The notes: generated by a model from the sequence alone, not told the origin. DNA of 15,760 bases from an uncultured Eubacterium sp. (GCA_934316925.1 CAKREC010000045.1:1-15760), one strand, 5' to 3'; counted from the first letter of the stretch, positions 1-8,071 are shown. Translations and numbers: made by a program.

Positions 1-3000
1 GGTTGAAAAAGTTGCTGCCTCAAAAGCTAAAATGCTGGTTTTCATCTATCTTAGATGTGACCAGCTTATTGCTTATCGGACCATAAAGAACATGGAGAAA
101 AAACTGTATAAGCAGGTATTTCGAAAATTGGGAATGAGACCGATCCTTGAGGTTTCATTTCCTTTTGCGTCTGGCTACTCCGTACAGGAGATCGTGAACC
201 AATATTGGGACAATCTGTGTCAGGAGCTGCGGGAAAATAATGCGATCGATTATATGAAATTTTGCAAAAAACAGGCAGAGGTAGTGGAAAACCAGTTGGT
301 TTTGCATTGTGATGATGATTTTTTGTGTCATGAGAGAAGTTCACTGATACGGGATTTTTTTGCCGGCCGTATCAAACGTCGCTTTGATAAAGACATTACC
401 ATGAAATTTGTCTATGAAGAAAAACCGGAGCGCAAAAAAATGGAGCCGGAAGTATACACGATGGTCGTGCCGAAAAAAACAGAGGAAACTGAAAAAGCAG
501 AAGCAGCCCCGGCAAAACCGTTTGTTCCGAAAAGGAGTAATTATCGCAAGCCTGCGAATGATCCGGAAGTATTTTTTAAGAGAAATGTAGAGGGTGAAGT
601 CATTCCGATCAAAGAGATCGTGGATGAGATTGGCGAAGTTGTGATCGATGGAATGATTCGTTCGGTTGAACAGCGGGAGATCAAAGGAAATAAATTGATT
701 GTTACCTTTGCCCTTACGGATTTTACTGATACGATCATTGTTAAAGTCTTTCTGAAAAAAGAAGAGGTAGAAGAGTATTCTTTTTTTGAATTTGTAAAAA
801 AAGGCAATTTCATTCGTGTAAAGGGAGTTGCGTCCTATGATGACTATGATAAAGAAATACGGATTGGAAATATCATGGGCATGAAGGAAATTAAAAATTT
901 CAAAACAGGAAGAATGGACAATGCGCCTGTGAAACGAGTAGAGCTGCATGCACATACACAGATGAGTGATATGGATGCAATGACGGACACCAAACAAATG
1001 GTTAAGCGGGCTCAGCAGTGGGGACATCCTGCTATTGCGATCACGGATCACGGTGTTGTACAGTCGTTCCCGGATGCTGACCATGCGATCGAAAAAGATG
1101 ATTTTAAAGTTATCTATGGCTGTGAGGCCTATTTAGTGGACGATCTGGATGATACAGTTTTGCATTCAAAAGGGCAGAGTCTGAGAGATTCCTTTGTTGT
1201 GTTCGATCTGGAGACAACCGGATTTTCCCCTACGAGAAATCGCATTATTGAAATCGGTGCGGTTAAGATCGTGGATGGCAAAATAAGTGATCGGTTCAGT
1301 GAATTTGTTAATCCGATGATCCCGATTCCACAGAGAATTACGGAAGTAACCAGCATTACCGATGACATGGTAAAAGACGCGGAAACAATCGAAAATATTC
1401 TTCCGCGGTTTTTGGAATTTTGCGAAGGAAGTATTCTGGTTGCCCACAATGCGGGATTTGATTATAGTTTTATCTGTAAAAAAGGACAGGCATTGGGACT
1501 GAACACGGATTTCACGGTTGTGGACACGGTAGGAATTGCCCGTGTATTATATCCACATCTTGCAAAATATACTCTGGATAATGTGGCCAAGGTTATGAAA
1601 ATCTCATTGCTGCACCATCACCGTGCCGTGGATGATGCAAAAGCTACGGCAGATATTTTTGAAAAGATGATCGTGATGTTGGAAAAGCAGGGCATCATGG
1701 ACTTGGATGCTTTATATGAAAGAACACATTCTGCCCCGGAGATTATCCGCAAAAAACCGTATTATCATGCAATCATTCTTGCGCAGAATGAAGTGGGACG
1801 TGTGAATCTGTATCGGCTGGTGTCTATGGCTCATCTGAATTACTTTTTCCGCCGGCCGCGAATTCCGAAAAGTAAGCTGATGGAGTGGCGTGAAGGATTG
1901 ATCGTGGGATCTGCCTGCGAAGCAGGCGAATTGTGCCGTGCGATCATCAATGATGAGGATTCGGACCGGATTGAGGAATTAGTTGATTTTTATGATTATC
2001 TTGAAATTCAGCCAATCGGAAACAATGAATTTATGCTCGAATCGAGTAAGCCAATGTACGAAAATATCAACACATGGGATGATATCAAAGAGATCAATCG
2101 CGAGATCGTGCGTCTGGGCGAGAAATACAATAAACCGGTTTGCGCTACATGCGATGTACATTTTCTGGATCCGGATGATGCGATTTACCGTGCGATCCTG
2201 CAGGCGGGACAGGGAATGAAAGATGAAAAACAGCCGCCGCTTTATCTGCGGACCACAGAAGAAATGCTGGACGAGTTTTCTTATCTGGGTGAGGAAAAGG
2301 CATATGAAGTTGTTGTCAAGAACACGAATATGATCGCAGATATGATCGAGGTGATCTCGCCGGTGTATCCGGACAAATGTCCTCCTGTCATTGAAAATTC
2401 TGATCAGCAGTTGCGAGAGATCTGCTATCGTACAGCACATAATATGTATGGAGAAGATCTGCCAAGTCAGGTATATGACCGGCTGGAACATGAGTTAAAT
2501 TCGATCATAAAAAATGGATTCGCGGTTATGTATATTATCGCGCAGAAACTGGTATGGAAGTCCAATGAGGATGGATATCTGGTTGGATCCCGTGGATCGG
2601 TAGGTTCCTCTTTTGTGGCAACCATGTCGGGAATTACAGAAGTAAATCCGCTGCCAGCTCATTATTACTGCAAAGAGTGTCATTACGTTGATTTTGAATC
2701 GGATGAAGTCCGTGCATTTGCCGGAAGTTCCGGTTTTGACATGCCTCCAAAAAATTGTCCCAATTGTGGGGCACCACTTGTGCGCGATGGACACGATATT
2801 CCATTTGAAACATTCCTTGGTTTTTATGGAGACAAAGAGCCGGATATTGACTTGAACTTTTCGGGTGAATATCAGAGTAAGGCGCATAACTATACCGAAG
2901 TTATTTTTGGTGCGGGTCAGACTTTCCGTGCCGGTACCGTTGGTACGCTTGCCGACAAAACAGCATATGGATATGTCCGCAAATATTTCGAAGAAAAAGA

Positions 3001-4273
3001 GCAGCATAAAAGAAATGAAGAGATTGAACGTCTTTTAGAAGGGTGTGTTGGCGTGCGCCGGACAACGGGTCAGCATCCTGGCGGTATCGTTGTTCTGCCT
3101 ATGGGATGGAGTATTTATACGTTTACTCCGGTACAGCACCCGGCAAACGATATGGAGACCGCTACGATCACAACACATTTTGATTATCATAAAATTGACC
3201 ACAACCTTTTGAAACTCGACATTCTGGGACACGATGATCCTACGATGATCCGTATGCTGGAAGATATTACAGGGATCGACGCATTGAATATTGGTTTGGA
3301 TGATCCGGGAGTTCTGGAATTATTTGCCAGCACTAAGTCACTGGGAGTTGAACCGGAAGATCTGATGGGAACAGACCTTGGCAGCCTGGGAATTCCAGAG
3401 TTTGGAACCGATTTTGTTATGCAGATGTTACGTGATACCAAACCGAAAAACTTTTCGGATCTGGTTCGTATTTCCGGACTTTCACATGGTACCGATGTAT
3501 GGCTGAATAATGCACAGTATTTTATAGCTAAGGGAGATTGTACATTGTCGACGGCCATTTGTACGCGAGATGATATTATGACTTATCTGATCCATACCGG
3601 AGTAGAAAATGGGTTGGCATTTAAGATCATGGAAAGTGTTCGTAAAGGAAAAGGTCTGACTCCGGATATGGAAAAAGCGATGATCGAGGCCGGCGTAGAA
3701 CCATGGTATATCGAATCCTGTAAACGGATCAAGTACATGTTCCCGAAAGCCCATGCGGTAGCATATGTTATGATGGCGTTTCGTATTGCTTATTTTAAAG
3801 TGTATTACCCGCTGGCATATTATGCGGCATTTTTCAGTATTCGTGCGAAGGCTTTTGATTATGAACTCATGTGTCAGGGAAGAGAAAAACTGGAAGCAAC
3901 CATGAAAGATTACAAGAAGAGAATGCACGAATTGAGCAATAAAGATGCGGCTGCCTATGGAGATATGAAAATTGTGCAGGAAATGTATGCGAGAGGATAT
4001 GAGTTTGCACCAATTGATATTTTTAAAGCAAAGGCAAAACACTTTCAGATCGTAGATGGTAAGTTGATGCCGTCTCTGAATAGTATAGAAGGAATGGGAG
4101 ATAAGGCGGCAGAAGGAGTGGTAGAAGCTGCTAAAGATGGTCCGTTTACTTCGTGTGAGAATTTTAAAAACCGAACAAAAGTGAGCGGAACGATCGTGGA
4201 TAAAATGCGAGAGATGGGATTGCTTGGCAATCTGCCATTGAGCGATCAGATGTCTTTGTTGGATTTTATGTAA
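1..4273 (+). CDS. polC: DNA polymerase III PolC-type alpha subunit, 5' partial
   Basis: Replicative DNA polymerase of low-GC Gram-positives, with 3'-5' proofreading exonuclease in the same chain. The frame is open from base 2 to the window edge, so the true start lies upstream; the first in-frame ATG (base 32) falls inside the conserved N-terminal domain. Numbering from that ATG: an OB-fold at about 200-290; a PHP domain starting at the HAH motif 306-308 and resuming after the inserted exonuclease; a DEDDh exonuclease at about 387-550 (D392, E394, D477, H530, D535); a four-cysteine zinc site (C880, C883, C909, C912); palm catalytic aspartates D938 and D940 in PDIDLNF and probably D1063 in LDILGHDD. 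The chain ends QMSLLDFM, a good beta-clamp binding motif at the extreme C-terminus. About 1,413 residues are present; the family is usually around 1,450-1,500, so only a short N-terminal piece is missing. All key residues look intact. Confidence 0.97.
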   Translation, partial: VEKVAASKAKMLVFIYLRCDQLIAYRTIKNMEKKLYKQVFRKLGMRPILEVSFPFASGYSVQEIVNQYWDNLCQELRENNAIDYMKFCKKQAEVVENQLVLHCDDDFLCHERSSLIRDFFAGRIKRRFDKDITMKFVYEEKPERKKMEPEVYTMVVPKKTEETEKAEAAPAKPFVPKRSNYRKPANDPEVFFKRNVEGEVIPIKEIVDEIGEVVIDGMIRSVEQREIKGNKLIVTFALTDFTDTIIVKVFLKKEEVEEYSFFEFVKKGNFIRVKGVASYDDYDKEIRIGNIMGMKEIKNFKTGRMDNAPVKRVELHAHTQMSDMDAMTDTKQMVKRAQQWGHPAIAITDHGVVQSFPDADHAIEKDDFKVIYGCEAYLVDDLDDTVLHSKGQSLRDSFVVFDLETTGFSPTRNRIIEIGAVKIVDGKISDRFSEFVNPMIPIPQRITEVTSITDDMVKDAETIENILPRFLEFCEGSILVAHNAGFDYSFICKKGQALGLNTDFTVVDTVGIARVLYPHLAKYTLDNVAKVMKISLLHHHRAVDDAKATADIFEKMIVMLEKQGIMDLDALYERTHSAPEIIRKKPYYHAIILAQNEVGRVNLYRLVSMAHLNYFFRRPRIPKSKLMEWREGLIVGSACEAGELCRAIINDEDSDRIEELVDFYDYLEIQPIGNNEFMLESSKPMYENINTWDDIKEINREIVRLGEKYNKPVCATCDVHFLDPDDAIYRAILQAGQGMKDEKQPPLYLRTTEEMLDEFSYLGEEKAYEVVVKNTNMIADMIEVISPVYPDKCPPVIENSDQQLREICYRTAHNMYGEDLPSQVYDRLEHELNSIIKNGFAVMYIIAQKLVWKSNEDGYLVGSRGSVGSSFVATMSGITEVNPLPAHYYCKECHYVDFESDEVRAFAGSSGFDMPPKNCPNCGAPLVRDGHDIPFETFLGFYGDKEPDIDLNFSGEYQSKAHNYTEVIFGAGQTFRAGTVGTLADKTAYGYVRKYFEEKEQHKRNEEIERLLEGCVGVRRTTGQHPGGIVVLPMGWSIYTFTPVQHPANDMETATITTHFDYHKIDHNLLKLDILGHDDPTMIRMLEDITGIDALNIGLDDPGVLELFASTKSLGVEPEDLMGTDLGSLGIPEFGTDFVMQMLRDTKPKNFSDLVRISGLSHGTDVWLNNAQYFIAKGDCTLSTAICTRDDIMTYLIHTGVENGLAFKIMESVRKGKGLTPDMEKAMIEAGVEPWYIESCKRIKYMFPKAHAVAYVMMAFRIAYFKVYYPLAYYAAFFSIRAKAFDYELMCQGREKLEATMKDYKKRMHELSNKDAAAYGDMKIVQEMYARGYEFAPIDIFKAKAKHFQIVDGKLMPSLNSIEGMGDKAAEGVVEAAKDGPFTSCENFKNRTKVSGTIVDKMREMGLLGNLPLSDQMSLLDFM

Positions 4274-4317
4274 TAAATAAAAGAATTTCAATGATGCTGG
4301 GCTTTATTCCGTACAGT

Positions 4318-4361
4318 AAAAAAGAAGTTTCTTTGTTTTGTGACAAGAAACTTCTTTTTTT
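4318..4361. terminator. Bidirectional intrinsic terminator between polC and the small membrane gene
   Basis: A 16-bp inverted repeat (arms 4318-4333 and 4345-4360, loop 11 nt) with core GAAGTTTCTT pairing with AAGAAACTTC, flanked by six A on the left and seven T on the right. It therefore gives a U-tract to transcripts from either side, ending polC on the plus strand and the convergent 74-codon gene on the minus strand. Confidence 0.88.
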
Positions 4362-4365
4362 GAAA

Positions 4366-4590
4366 TTAATCCTGTTTTCTTTTTATTTCGCGGATTTTTT
4401 TGATCGAGCGGATGCCCATAAGAACGAGTAAGATATAAACAATGATCGATACTGCCAACTGCCAGGTAAATGTGATGCTTCCGTTTTGAATGAAATTTCG
4501 GATATCAATACCGATACAGACAGCAACACATAGAAAACTGATGAGTACATTACGTTGATAAACGCGTAGTGTTTTATTTTGTGAATCCAT
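4366..4590 (-). CDS. Small two-helix membrane protein of unknown function (74 aa)
   Basis: I do not recognise a family. The 74-residue product has two hydrophobic stretches, about residues 14-30 and 41-60, a short polar link, and a strongly basic tail (IKKIREIKRK), so by the positive-inside rule both ends are probably cytoplasmic. The start at 4590 was chosen because GGAGG sits about 8 nt upstream and because the predicted transcription start (near 4618) lies downstream of the longer in-frame ATG at 4653, which could not then be translated. The gene stands alone: its own promoter upstream, and its stop a few bases from the shared terminator. It is transcribed convergently with polC and divergently from tRNA-Glu. 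Coding status rests on the promoter, RBS, terminator and membrane profile, not on homology. Confidence 0.75.
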   Translation of the reverse strand: MDSQNKTLRVYQRNVLISFLCVAVCIGIDIRNFIQNGSITFTWQLAVSIIVYILLVLMGIRSIKKIREIKRKQD

Positions 4591-4624
4591 TCTGACGCCT
4601 CCGTAATCTTGATTTTTCATGTTG

Positions 4625-4653
4625 ATTCTAGACAATTTGCGGCAGGAAGTCAA
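4625..4653 (-). promoter_or_regulatory. Sigma-A promoter for the 74-aa membrane protein
   Basis: On the minus strand TTGACT (4648-4653) and TAGAAT (4625-4630) are separated by 17 bp. The implied leader is about 28 nt and contains the GGAGG ribosome binding site. This placement decides the start codon of the gene at 4590. Confidence 0.75.
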
Positions 4654-4690
4654 GGACTCAAAAAATATTTAAAAAGATTCAAAAAAGTAC

Positions 4691-4719
4691 TTGCATTATA
4701 TCGAAAAATGTAGTAAGAT
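4691..4719 (+). promoter_or_regulatory. Sigma-A promoter for tRNA-Glu
   Basis: TTGCAT (4691-4696), 17-bp spacer, TAAGAT (4714-4719). The expected transcription start, about 4726, lies 8 nt before the mature tRNA 5' end, as expected for a monocistronic tRNA gene. Confidence 0.75.
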
Positions 4720-4733
4720 ATCAATTGTTGTGA

Positions 4734-4805
4734 GGCCCGTTGGTCAAGCGGCTAAGACGCTGCCCTCTCACGGCAGAATCAGGGGTTCGATTCCCCTACG
4801 GGCTA
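4734..4805 (+). tRNA. tRNA-Glu (anticodon CTC)
   Basis: A full cloverleaf can be folded. Acceptor arms are 4734-4740 and 4798-4804, with G-U as the first pair and A4805 as discriminator. The D stem is GTC/GAC, the anticodon stem CTGCC/GGCAG has loop CTCTCAC (anticodon CTC at 4767-4769), the variable region has 4 nt, and the T stem AGGGG/CCCCT has loop TTCGATT. CTC reads GAG codons, so this is glutamate; the essential TTC isoacceptor must be elsewhere. CCA is not encoded and must be added by the CCA-adding enzyme. The gene has its own promoter and terminator. Confidence 0.97.
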
Positions 4806-4813
4806 TCTTTTTT

Positions 4814-4838
4814 AGAGGACGTTGGTCCTCTTTTTTTT
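4814..4838 (+). terminator. Intrinsic terminator of the tRNA-Glu unit
   Basis: Seven-bp stem AGAGGAC/GTCCTCT with tetraloop GTTG, followed directly by a run of eight T (counting the last base of the stem). It begins 9 nt after the tRNA. Confidence 0.9.
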
Positions 4839-4870
4839 ATACCTTTTGAAATTCAAAAATTTATTTTTTA

Positions 4871-4899
4871 TTTACAAAAAGTAAATAATAGAGTATACT
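4871..4899 (+). promoter_or_regulatory. Sigma-A promoter for the 711-aa BIG2 protein
   Basis: TTTACA (4871-4876), 17-bp spacer, TATACT (4894-4899). The leader is about 40 nt. It contains a small possible hairpin, TGAGA-ATAA-TCTCA (4906-4919), and the purine-rich RBS GGGAAGGA, 9 nt before the ATG at 4948. Confidence 0.78.
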
Positions 4900-4947
4900 G
4901 GTGCGTGAGAATAATCTCAAGAAAAAATTAGGGAAGGATGTGTCGTA

Positions 4948-7083
4948 ATGAAAAAAATAACGACAAAATTGTTCATTGGTGCTATGACACTTGCTGTAGC
5001 ATGCGGAGGAGCTGTAGCGATTCAGCCACAGAGTGCACAGGCAAAAGTCAAAGTATCCAAAGTCACTGTTAAATCACCGGCTGGTTCTAAGAAAACTGCC
5101 TATGTAGCAAAAGGAAAGAAGATTTCCCTTTCTACAACAGTTTCGGTAAAACCAAAGAAATCAGCCAACAAAAAAGTTACATACAAATCTTCGAATAAGA
5201 AGATTGCTACGGTTACATCAAAAGGCGTAGTAAAGGGTGTAAAAGCTGGAAAAACCAAGATTCAGGTTATTTCCAAGAAAAACAAGAAGAAAAAAGCTAC
5301 GATCAAAATTGTTGTCAAAAAGGCTGCAGTAAAGAAAGTTAAACTGAGCTCTTCTAAGGCAACGCTCGCAGTAAACGGAAAAACCACATTGAAGGCTACC
5401 GTTACTCCTACTAAGAATACTTATACAAAGTTGAAGTGGAAGACTTCGAATGCCAAAGTAGCAAAAGTTACATCCAAAGGTGTTGTTACCGGTGTTGGAG
5501 AAGGTACAGCTACGATCACAGCTACTGCTTTAGATGGAAGCAAGAAAAAAGCTACCTGCAAGGTTACAGTTGGTGCCGGTATTGCATCGGTAGAAGTAAA
5601 AGCCAGAAGACTTGTCCAGGTTACACTTACCAGTGCAAAGGCTTTGAATGCAACCGATTTTGTATTGAAGTATAAGGCTCTTCCAGATGGAAAAAATTAT
5701 ACTCCGATTGAAGTAGCGGATGTAGAGACGAATGATAATAAAACATATTTAGTTCGCCTTTCAGAGGAATCTGAGATCTATCAGGGAGCTTACTTGAATC
5801 TTACGATTTCTTCTTTGGTGATCAATAAAACACAGGAATTCTTTGTATCCTATGTTCCTGAATATGGCGATGCTGGCAATACGACAGTCGAAAGAAATAC
5901 TACTTATGACGTTGGTGATACGATCAGCACGACGTATTCGATCAACAATACGAACTGTGTAGGAATCACATCGATCACAAAAGTTGAAGGTGTGCCTGCA
6001 GGCGTTACTGCTTTTATTGCAAAAGACAAGAGTTATGTCCGCTTGAAAGGTAAGTTTACATCCGTATGTAATGGTTCTGCCATGACCATTACCGGTACCG
6101 ACGAAAAAGGTACTACATTCACTCGTAAGATTTTATTCTATGTTGGTGATGAAACACATATGGTTGGTTACGCGATCGACAATACAAAAGTTGCCTATGT
6201 GCCTGCCAATGCAGCAACCAAAGAAGATTCGCATGGTTATAATTTTGATTATGATTCCGTTAAGAGTCTGGCAAGAGACTTGGAAGTAACCGGTGGTTCC
6301 GGATCCTATACCTATGAGTTGTTAGGACTTCCGGCAAATGTTGGTACGGTTGATGAAGACGGTGATGTTCGTATGGCAACGGATTCCACTGGACGCCGCG
6401 TAGCAACGCCAACAGGAAGCTACAGCCTTCGTCTTATTGTAAAGGATTCGAATAACAATTCGATCGAACTTCCGTTTACTTTGAATCTGGTATCAGGAGT
6501 AAAAGTTACCGGTGTTGTAAAAGATAAGGCAGGAAATCTTGCAGATGGTATATCCATTTATGGTAATACAAAGCATGATGAGAATGGTTCTTACGATTCC
6601 ATGTATGCATCAACGAAGAAGGATGGTACTTACACCGCATATGTGGTTCCTGGCAATTATTACACCTATGCGAGAACATCAAGTAATTCTTGTGCATACA
6701 GCGTAGATAATAACTTCACATCAGGAACAGTTGTAAAGAATATTACACTTCCATTGTATCGTGTTACTTTGAATCCGGGAATCAATGGTGCGGTAGCATA
6801 TGATAGCAGCTATGATATCACTGCTTATGATGCAAATGGACAGAGTTTCAACTTCTTTATAGACTCAAATCTTCAGTGTACTGCTTACCTTGCTACTGGA
6901 AACTATACAATTTTTGATGATAAAAATAGTGTCATTTATGCATATAGCAAAGTAAATACATATGATGATGGGGATTTGTGGCCGGAGTCTTCTTTAGGAA
7001 AATATGAAGTATATGGAACATTCAATGTAACAGGAAGTGGTACATATAATGTATCTTCCAGATTGAAAAGTACAGAAGACTGA
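4948..7083 (+). CDS. Secreted multi-domain protein with two N-terminal BIG2 Ig-like domains (711 aa)
   Basis: Exported protein of unknown function. Residues 1-32 form a Sec signal peptide (KK n-region, hydrophobic core, probable signal peptidase I site SAQA|K). Two BIG2 domains follow, about 36-125 and 128-208; each carries the family core (SxNxKxAxVTSKGVV.GV, then a TATITA-like strand). The middle (about 210-440) has no family I can name but looks beta-rich. Residues 444-515 resemble a He_PIG/cadherin-like Ig fold (GGSGSYTYEL...LPANVG), 517-585 resemble a carboxypeptidase-regulatory beta-sandwich (VTGVVKDKAGNLADG...DGTYTAYVVPGNY), and the tail contains another short beta module. No LPxTG, SLH domain or transmembrane tail is seen. 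The first acidic residue of the whole chain is E185; about 44 of residues 33-184 are Lys, while the rest of the protein is ordinary to acidic. Likely envelope-associated, as an adhesin or structural protein (inference). Confidence 0.9.
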   Translation: MKKITTKLFIGAMTLAVACGGAVAIQPQSAQAKVKVSKVTVKSPAGSKKTAYVAKGKKISLSTTVSVKPKKSANKKVTYKSSNKKIATVTSKGVVKGVKAGKTKIQVISKKNKKKKATIKIVVKKAAVKKVKLSSSKATLAVNGKTTLKATVTPTKNTYTKLKWKTSNAKVAKVTSKGVVTGVGEGTATITATALDGSKKKATCKVTVGAGIASVEVKARRLVQVTLTSAKALNATDFVLKYKALPDGKNYTPIEVADVETNDNKTYLVRLSEESEIYQGAYLNLTISSLVINKTQEFFVSYVPEYGDAGNTTVERNTTYDVGDTISTTYSINNTNCVGITSITKVEGVPAGVTAFIAKDKSYVRLKGKFTSVCNGSAMTITGTDEKGTTFTRKILFYVGDETHMVGYAIDNTKVAYVPANAATKEDSHGYNFDYDSVKSLARDLEVTGGSGSYTYELLGLPANVGTVDEDGDVRMATDSTGRRVATPTGSYSLRLIVKDSNNNSIELPFTLNLVSGVKVTGVVKDKAGNLADGISIYGNTKHDENGSYDSMYASTKKDGTYTAYVVPGNYYTYARTSSNSCAYSVDNNFTSGTVVKNITLPLYRVTLNPGINGAVAYDSSYDITAYDANGQSFNFFIDSNLQCTAYLATGNYTIFDDKNSVIYAYSKVNTYDDGDLWPESSLGKYEVYGTFNVTGSGTYNVSSRLKSTED

Positions 7084-7119
7084 TTGGAATCGATGTTGAT
7101 AGAAAATTGATCCAGAAAT

Positions 7120-7157
7120 AAAAAACGTGTCTGAGCGATTGCTCAGGCACGTTTTTT
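7120..7157. terminator. Bidirectional intrinsic terminator between the two BIG2 genes
   Basis: A 17-bp stem (7120-7136 with 7141-7157), loop GATT, core CGTGTCTGAGC/GCTCAGGCACG with one G-T wobble, flanked by A6 and T6. It ends 3 bases from the stop of the minus-strand gene and about 37 bases after the stop of the plus-strand gene, so it serves both. Confidence 0.93.
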
Positions 7158-7160
7158 ATT

Positions 7161-7946
7161 TCAATCTGTTGTAAACCAGGTAAAACTTTTTTTGCCGGTC
7201 TGTATCTTATAAATGTAAGATCCATATCCTTTTGAAACTAAAATGGCTTTTGCACAAATAATTTCGTTTCCTGGTGATAATACGGTAGTACCAAGATCAT
7301 CTACATTTTCAAAGAAGAATCCCCAATCGAGGTTCTTTACCTGAGTAGTGGCATCTTCACCGTAAATGTTGTAATAATAGTTAAACAAATTTCTTGCATT
7401 GATCGTCTGGTTTCCGGAAATATATCGGATTCTGAATTTAAAATAGATATATTCCTGATTGGCTTCCGGAGTCGGATTGGAAGAATTGTTTTTAGCAAGT
7501 TCAGCAGCTTCATTTCCGGATAGGAAATTGATCAATTCAATCGTGAATTTTCCTTGCTTTTTCCCTTCTTCGTAATATGTGATCGTGTTCTTTTTATATG
7601 CGGAGATCGGATTCGTTTTCGATCCCAGCTTGCCGACAGCGGCTTTGACGGTGATCTTGCATCGATATTTTTTTCCGGATACCGTTGCTGTGATCGTTGC
7701 AGAGCCTGCCTTTTTGGCGGTTACTTTTCCTTTGGTTGAAACCGTGGCAACTGATTTTTTGGAAGAGCGCCATTTGATTTTCTTTTTCGTCCCTTTGACG
7801 TTCAATTTATAAGTGCTTCCGGCAACCATGGAAAGTGATGTGCGGTTTAATTTTGTTTTGGCTGCTTCTGAGACGGTTGTGGCAGAAGGGGCTGTCAATC
7901 CGACTACCAGTCCGGTACACAGAAGAGTTGTAATCTGTCTCTTCAT
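7161..7946 (-). CDS. Secreted BIG2 Ig-like domain protein (261 aa)
   Basis: Exported protein of unknown function. A signal peptide covers about residues 1-28 (MKRQ start, hydrophobic core, probable cleavage VSEA|A). One BIG2 domain lies at about 32-103 (WRSSKKSVATVSTKGKVTAK, then SATITATVSG). After a GSKTNPI linker, residues about 115-261 form a beta-rich domain with aromatic strands (EYIYFKFRIRY), reminiscent of DUF4352-type Ig-like extracellular domains; that assignment is tentative. No LPxTG or other anchor is visible. As in the neighbouring BIG2 protein, the mature N-terminal region lacks acidic residues: none between A28 and E126. GGAGG lies about 7 nt before the ATG. The gene converges on the 711-aa BIG2 gene and diverges from lepA. 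The shared architecture suggests a related role or ancient duplication of the BIG2 module, but the C-terminal parts do not look alike. Confidence 0.88.
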   Translation of the reverse strand: MKRQITTLLCTGLVVGLTAPSATTVSEAAKTKLNRTSLSMVAGSTYKLNVKGTKKKIKWRSSKKSVATVSTKGKVTAKKAGSATITATVSGKKYRCKITVKAAVGKLGSKTNPISAYKKNTITYYEEGKKQGKFTIELINFLSGNEAAELAKNNSSNPTPEANQEYIYFKFRIRYISGNQTINARNLFNYYYNIYGEDATTQVKNLDWGFFFENVDDLGTTVLSPGNEIICAKAILVSKGYGSYIYKIQTGKKSFTWFTTD

Positions 7947-7995
7947 AAGAATCCTCCATTTGTGTAAAAATTACATGTACCCTTATACAGATTTA

Positions 7996-8024
7996 ATTTT
8001 ACAATATTCGATTTTAAAATACAA
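7996..8024 (-). promoter_or_regulatory. Sigma-A promoter for the 261-aa BIG2 protein
   Basis: On the minus strand TTGTAT (8019-8024), 17-bp spacer, TAAAAT (7996-8001). The leader is about 40-45 nt and ends in the GGAGG site before the ATG at 7946. Confidence 0.65.
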
Positions 8025-8039
8025 GATGTAGAATTTTTT

Positions 8040-8055
8040 TTGTGGCATATCACAA
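8040..8055. repeat. Short inverted repeat upstream of lepA, possible operator
   Basis: TTGTG-GCATAT-CACAA: five-bp perfect arms with a 6-bp centre, lying just upstream of the lepA -10 element. The spacing does not match the Rex (8 bp between TTGTG arms) or Crp consensus. No regulator can be assigned and it may be chance in AT-rich DNA. Confidence 0.3.
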
Positions 8056-8062
8056 CAAATTA

Positions 8063-8071
8063 TGCTAAGAT
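8063..8071 (+). promoter_or_regulatory. Extended -10 promoter for lepA
   Basis: TGCTAAGAT matches the extended -10 form TGnTAnnnT. The -35 position (around 8043-8048) is poor, as is usual for extended -10 promoters. The implied leader is about 43 nt. It fires away from the minus-strand BIG2 promoter in the same 174-bp intergenic region. Confidence 0.55.

Noticed and set aside
341..4291. Long open reading frames antisense to polC (minus strand, e.g. 341-1084, 1979-2491, 2495-3007, 3482-4291)
   Set aside because: Their products have no recognisable domain and atypical composition, none has a good ribosome binding site placed at its start, and the sense strand encodes a fully intact PolC. They are shadows of the polC codon pattern.
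4591..4653. Upstream start for the small membrane protein (ATG at 4653)
   Set aside because: The predicted promoter overlaps this ATG, so the transcript starts downstream of it; the extra residues are hydrophilic and the RBS is at 4590's start.
4740..4931. 63-codon plus-strand frame beginning inside the tRNA
   Set aside because: It starts within tRNA-Glu, crosses its terminator and a promoter, and has no RBS.
4993..5010. Possible lipobox (LAVAC, Cys19) in the 711-aa BIG2 protein
   Set aside because: The -3 position is Ala and the stretch continues hydrophobic to a good signal peptidase I site (SAQA) at residue 32; a lipoprotein is possible but less likely.
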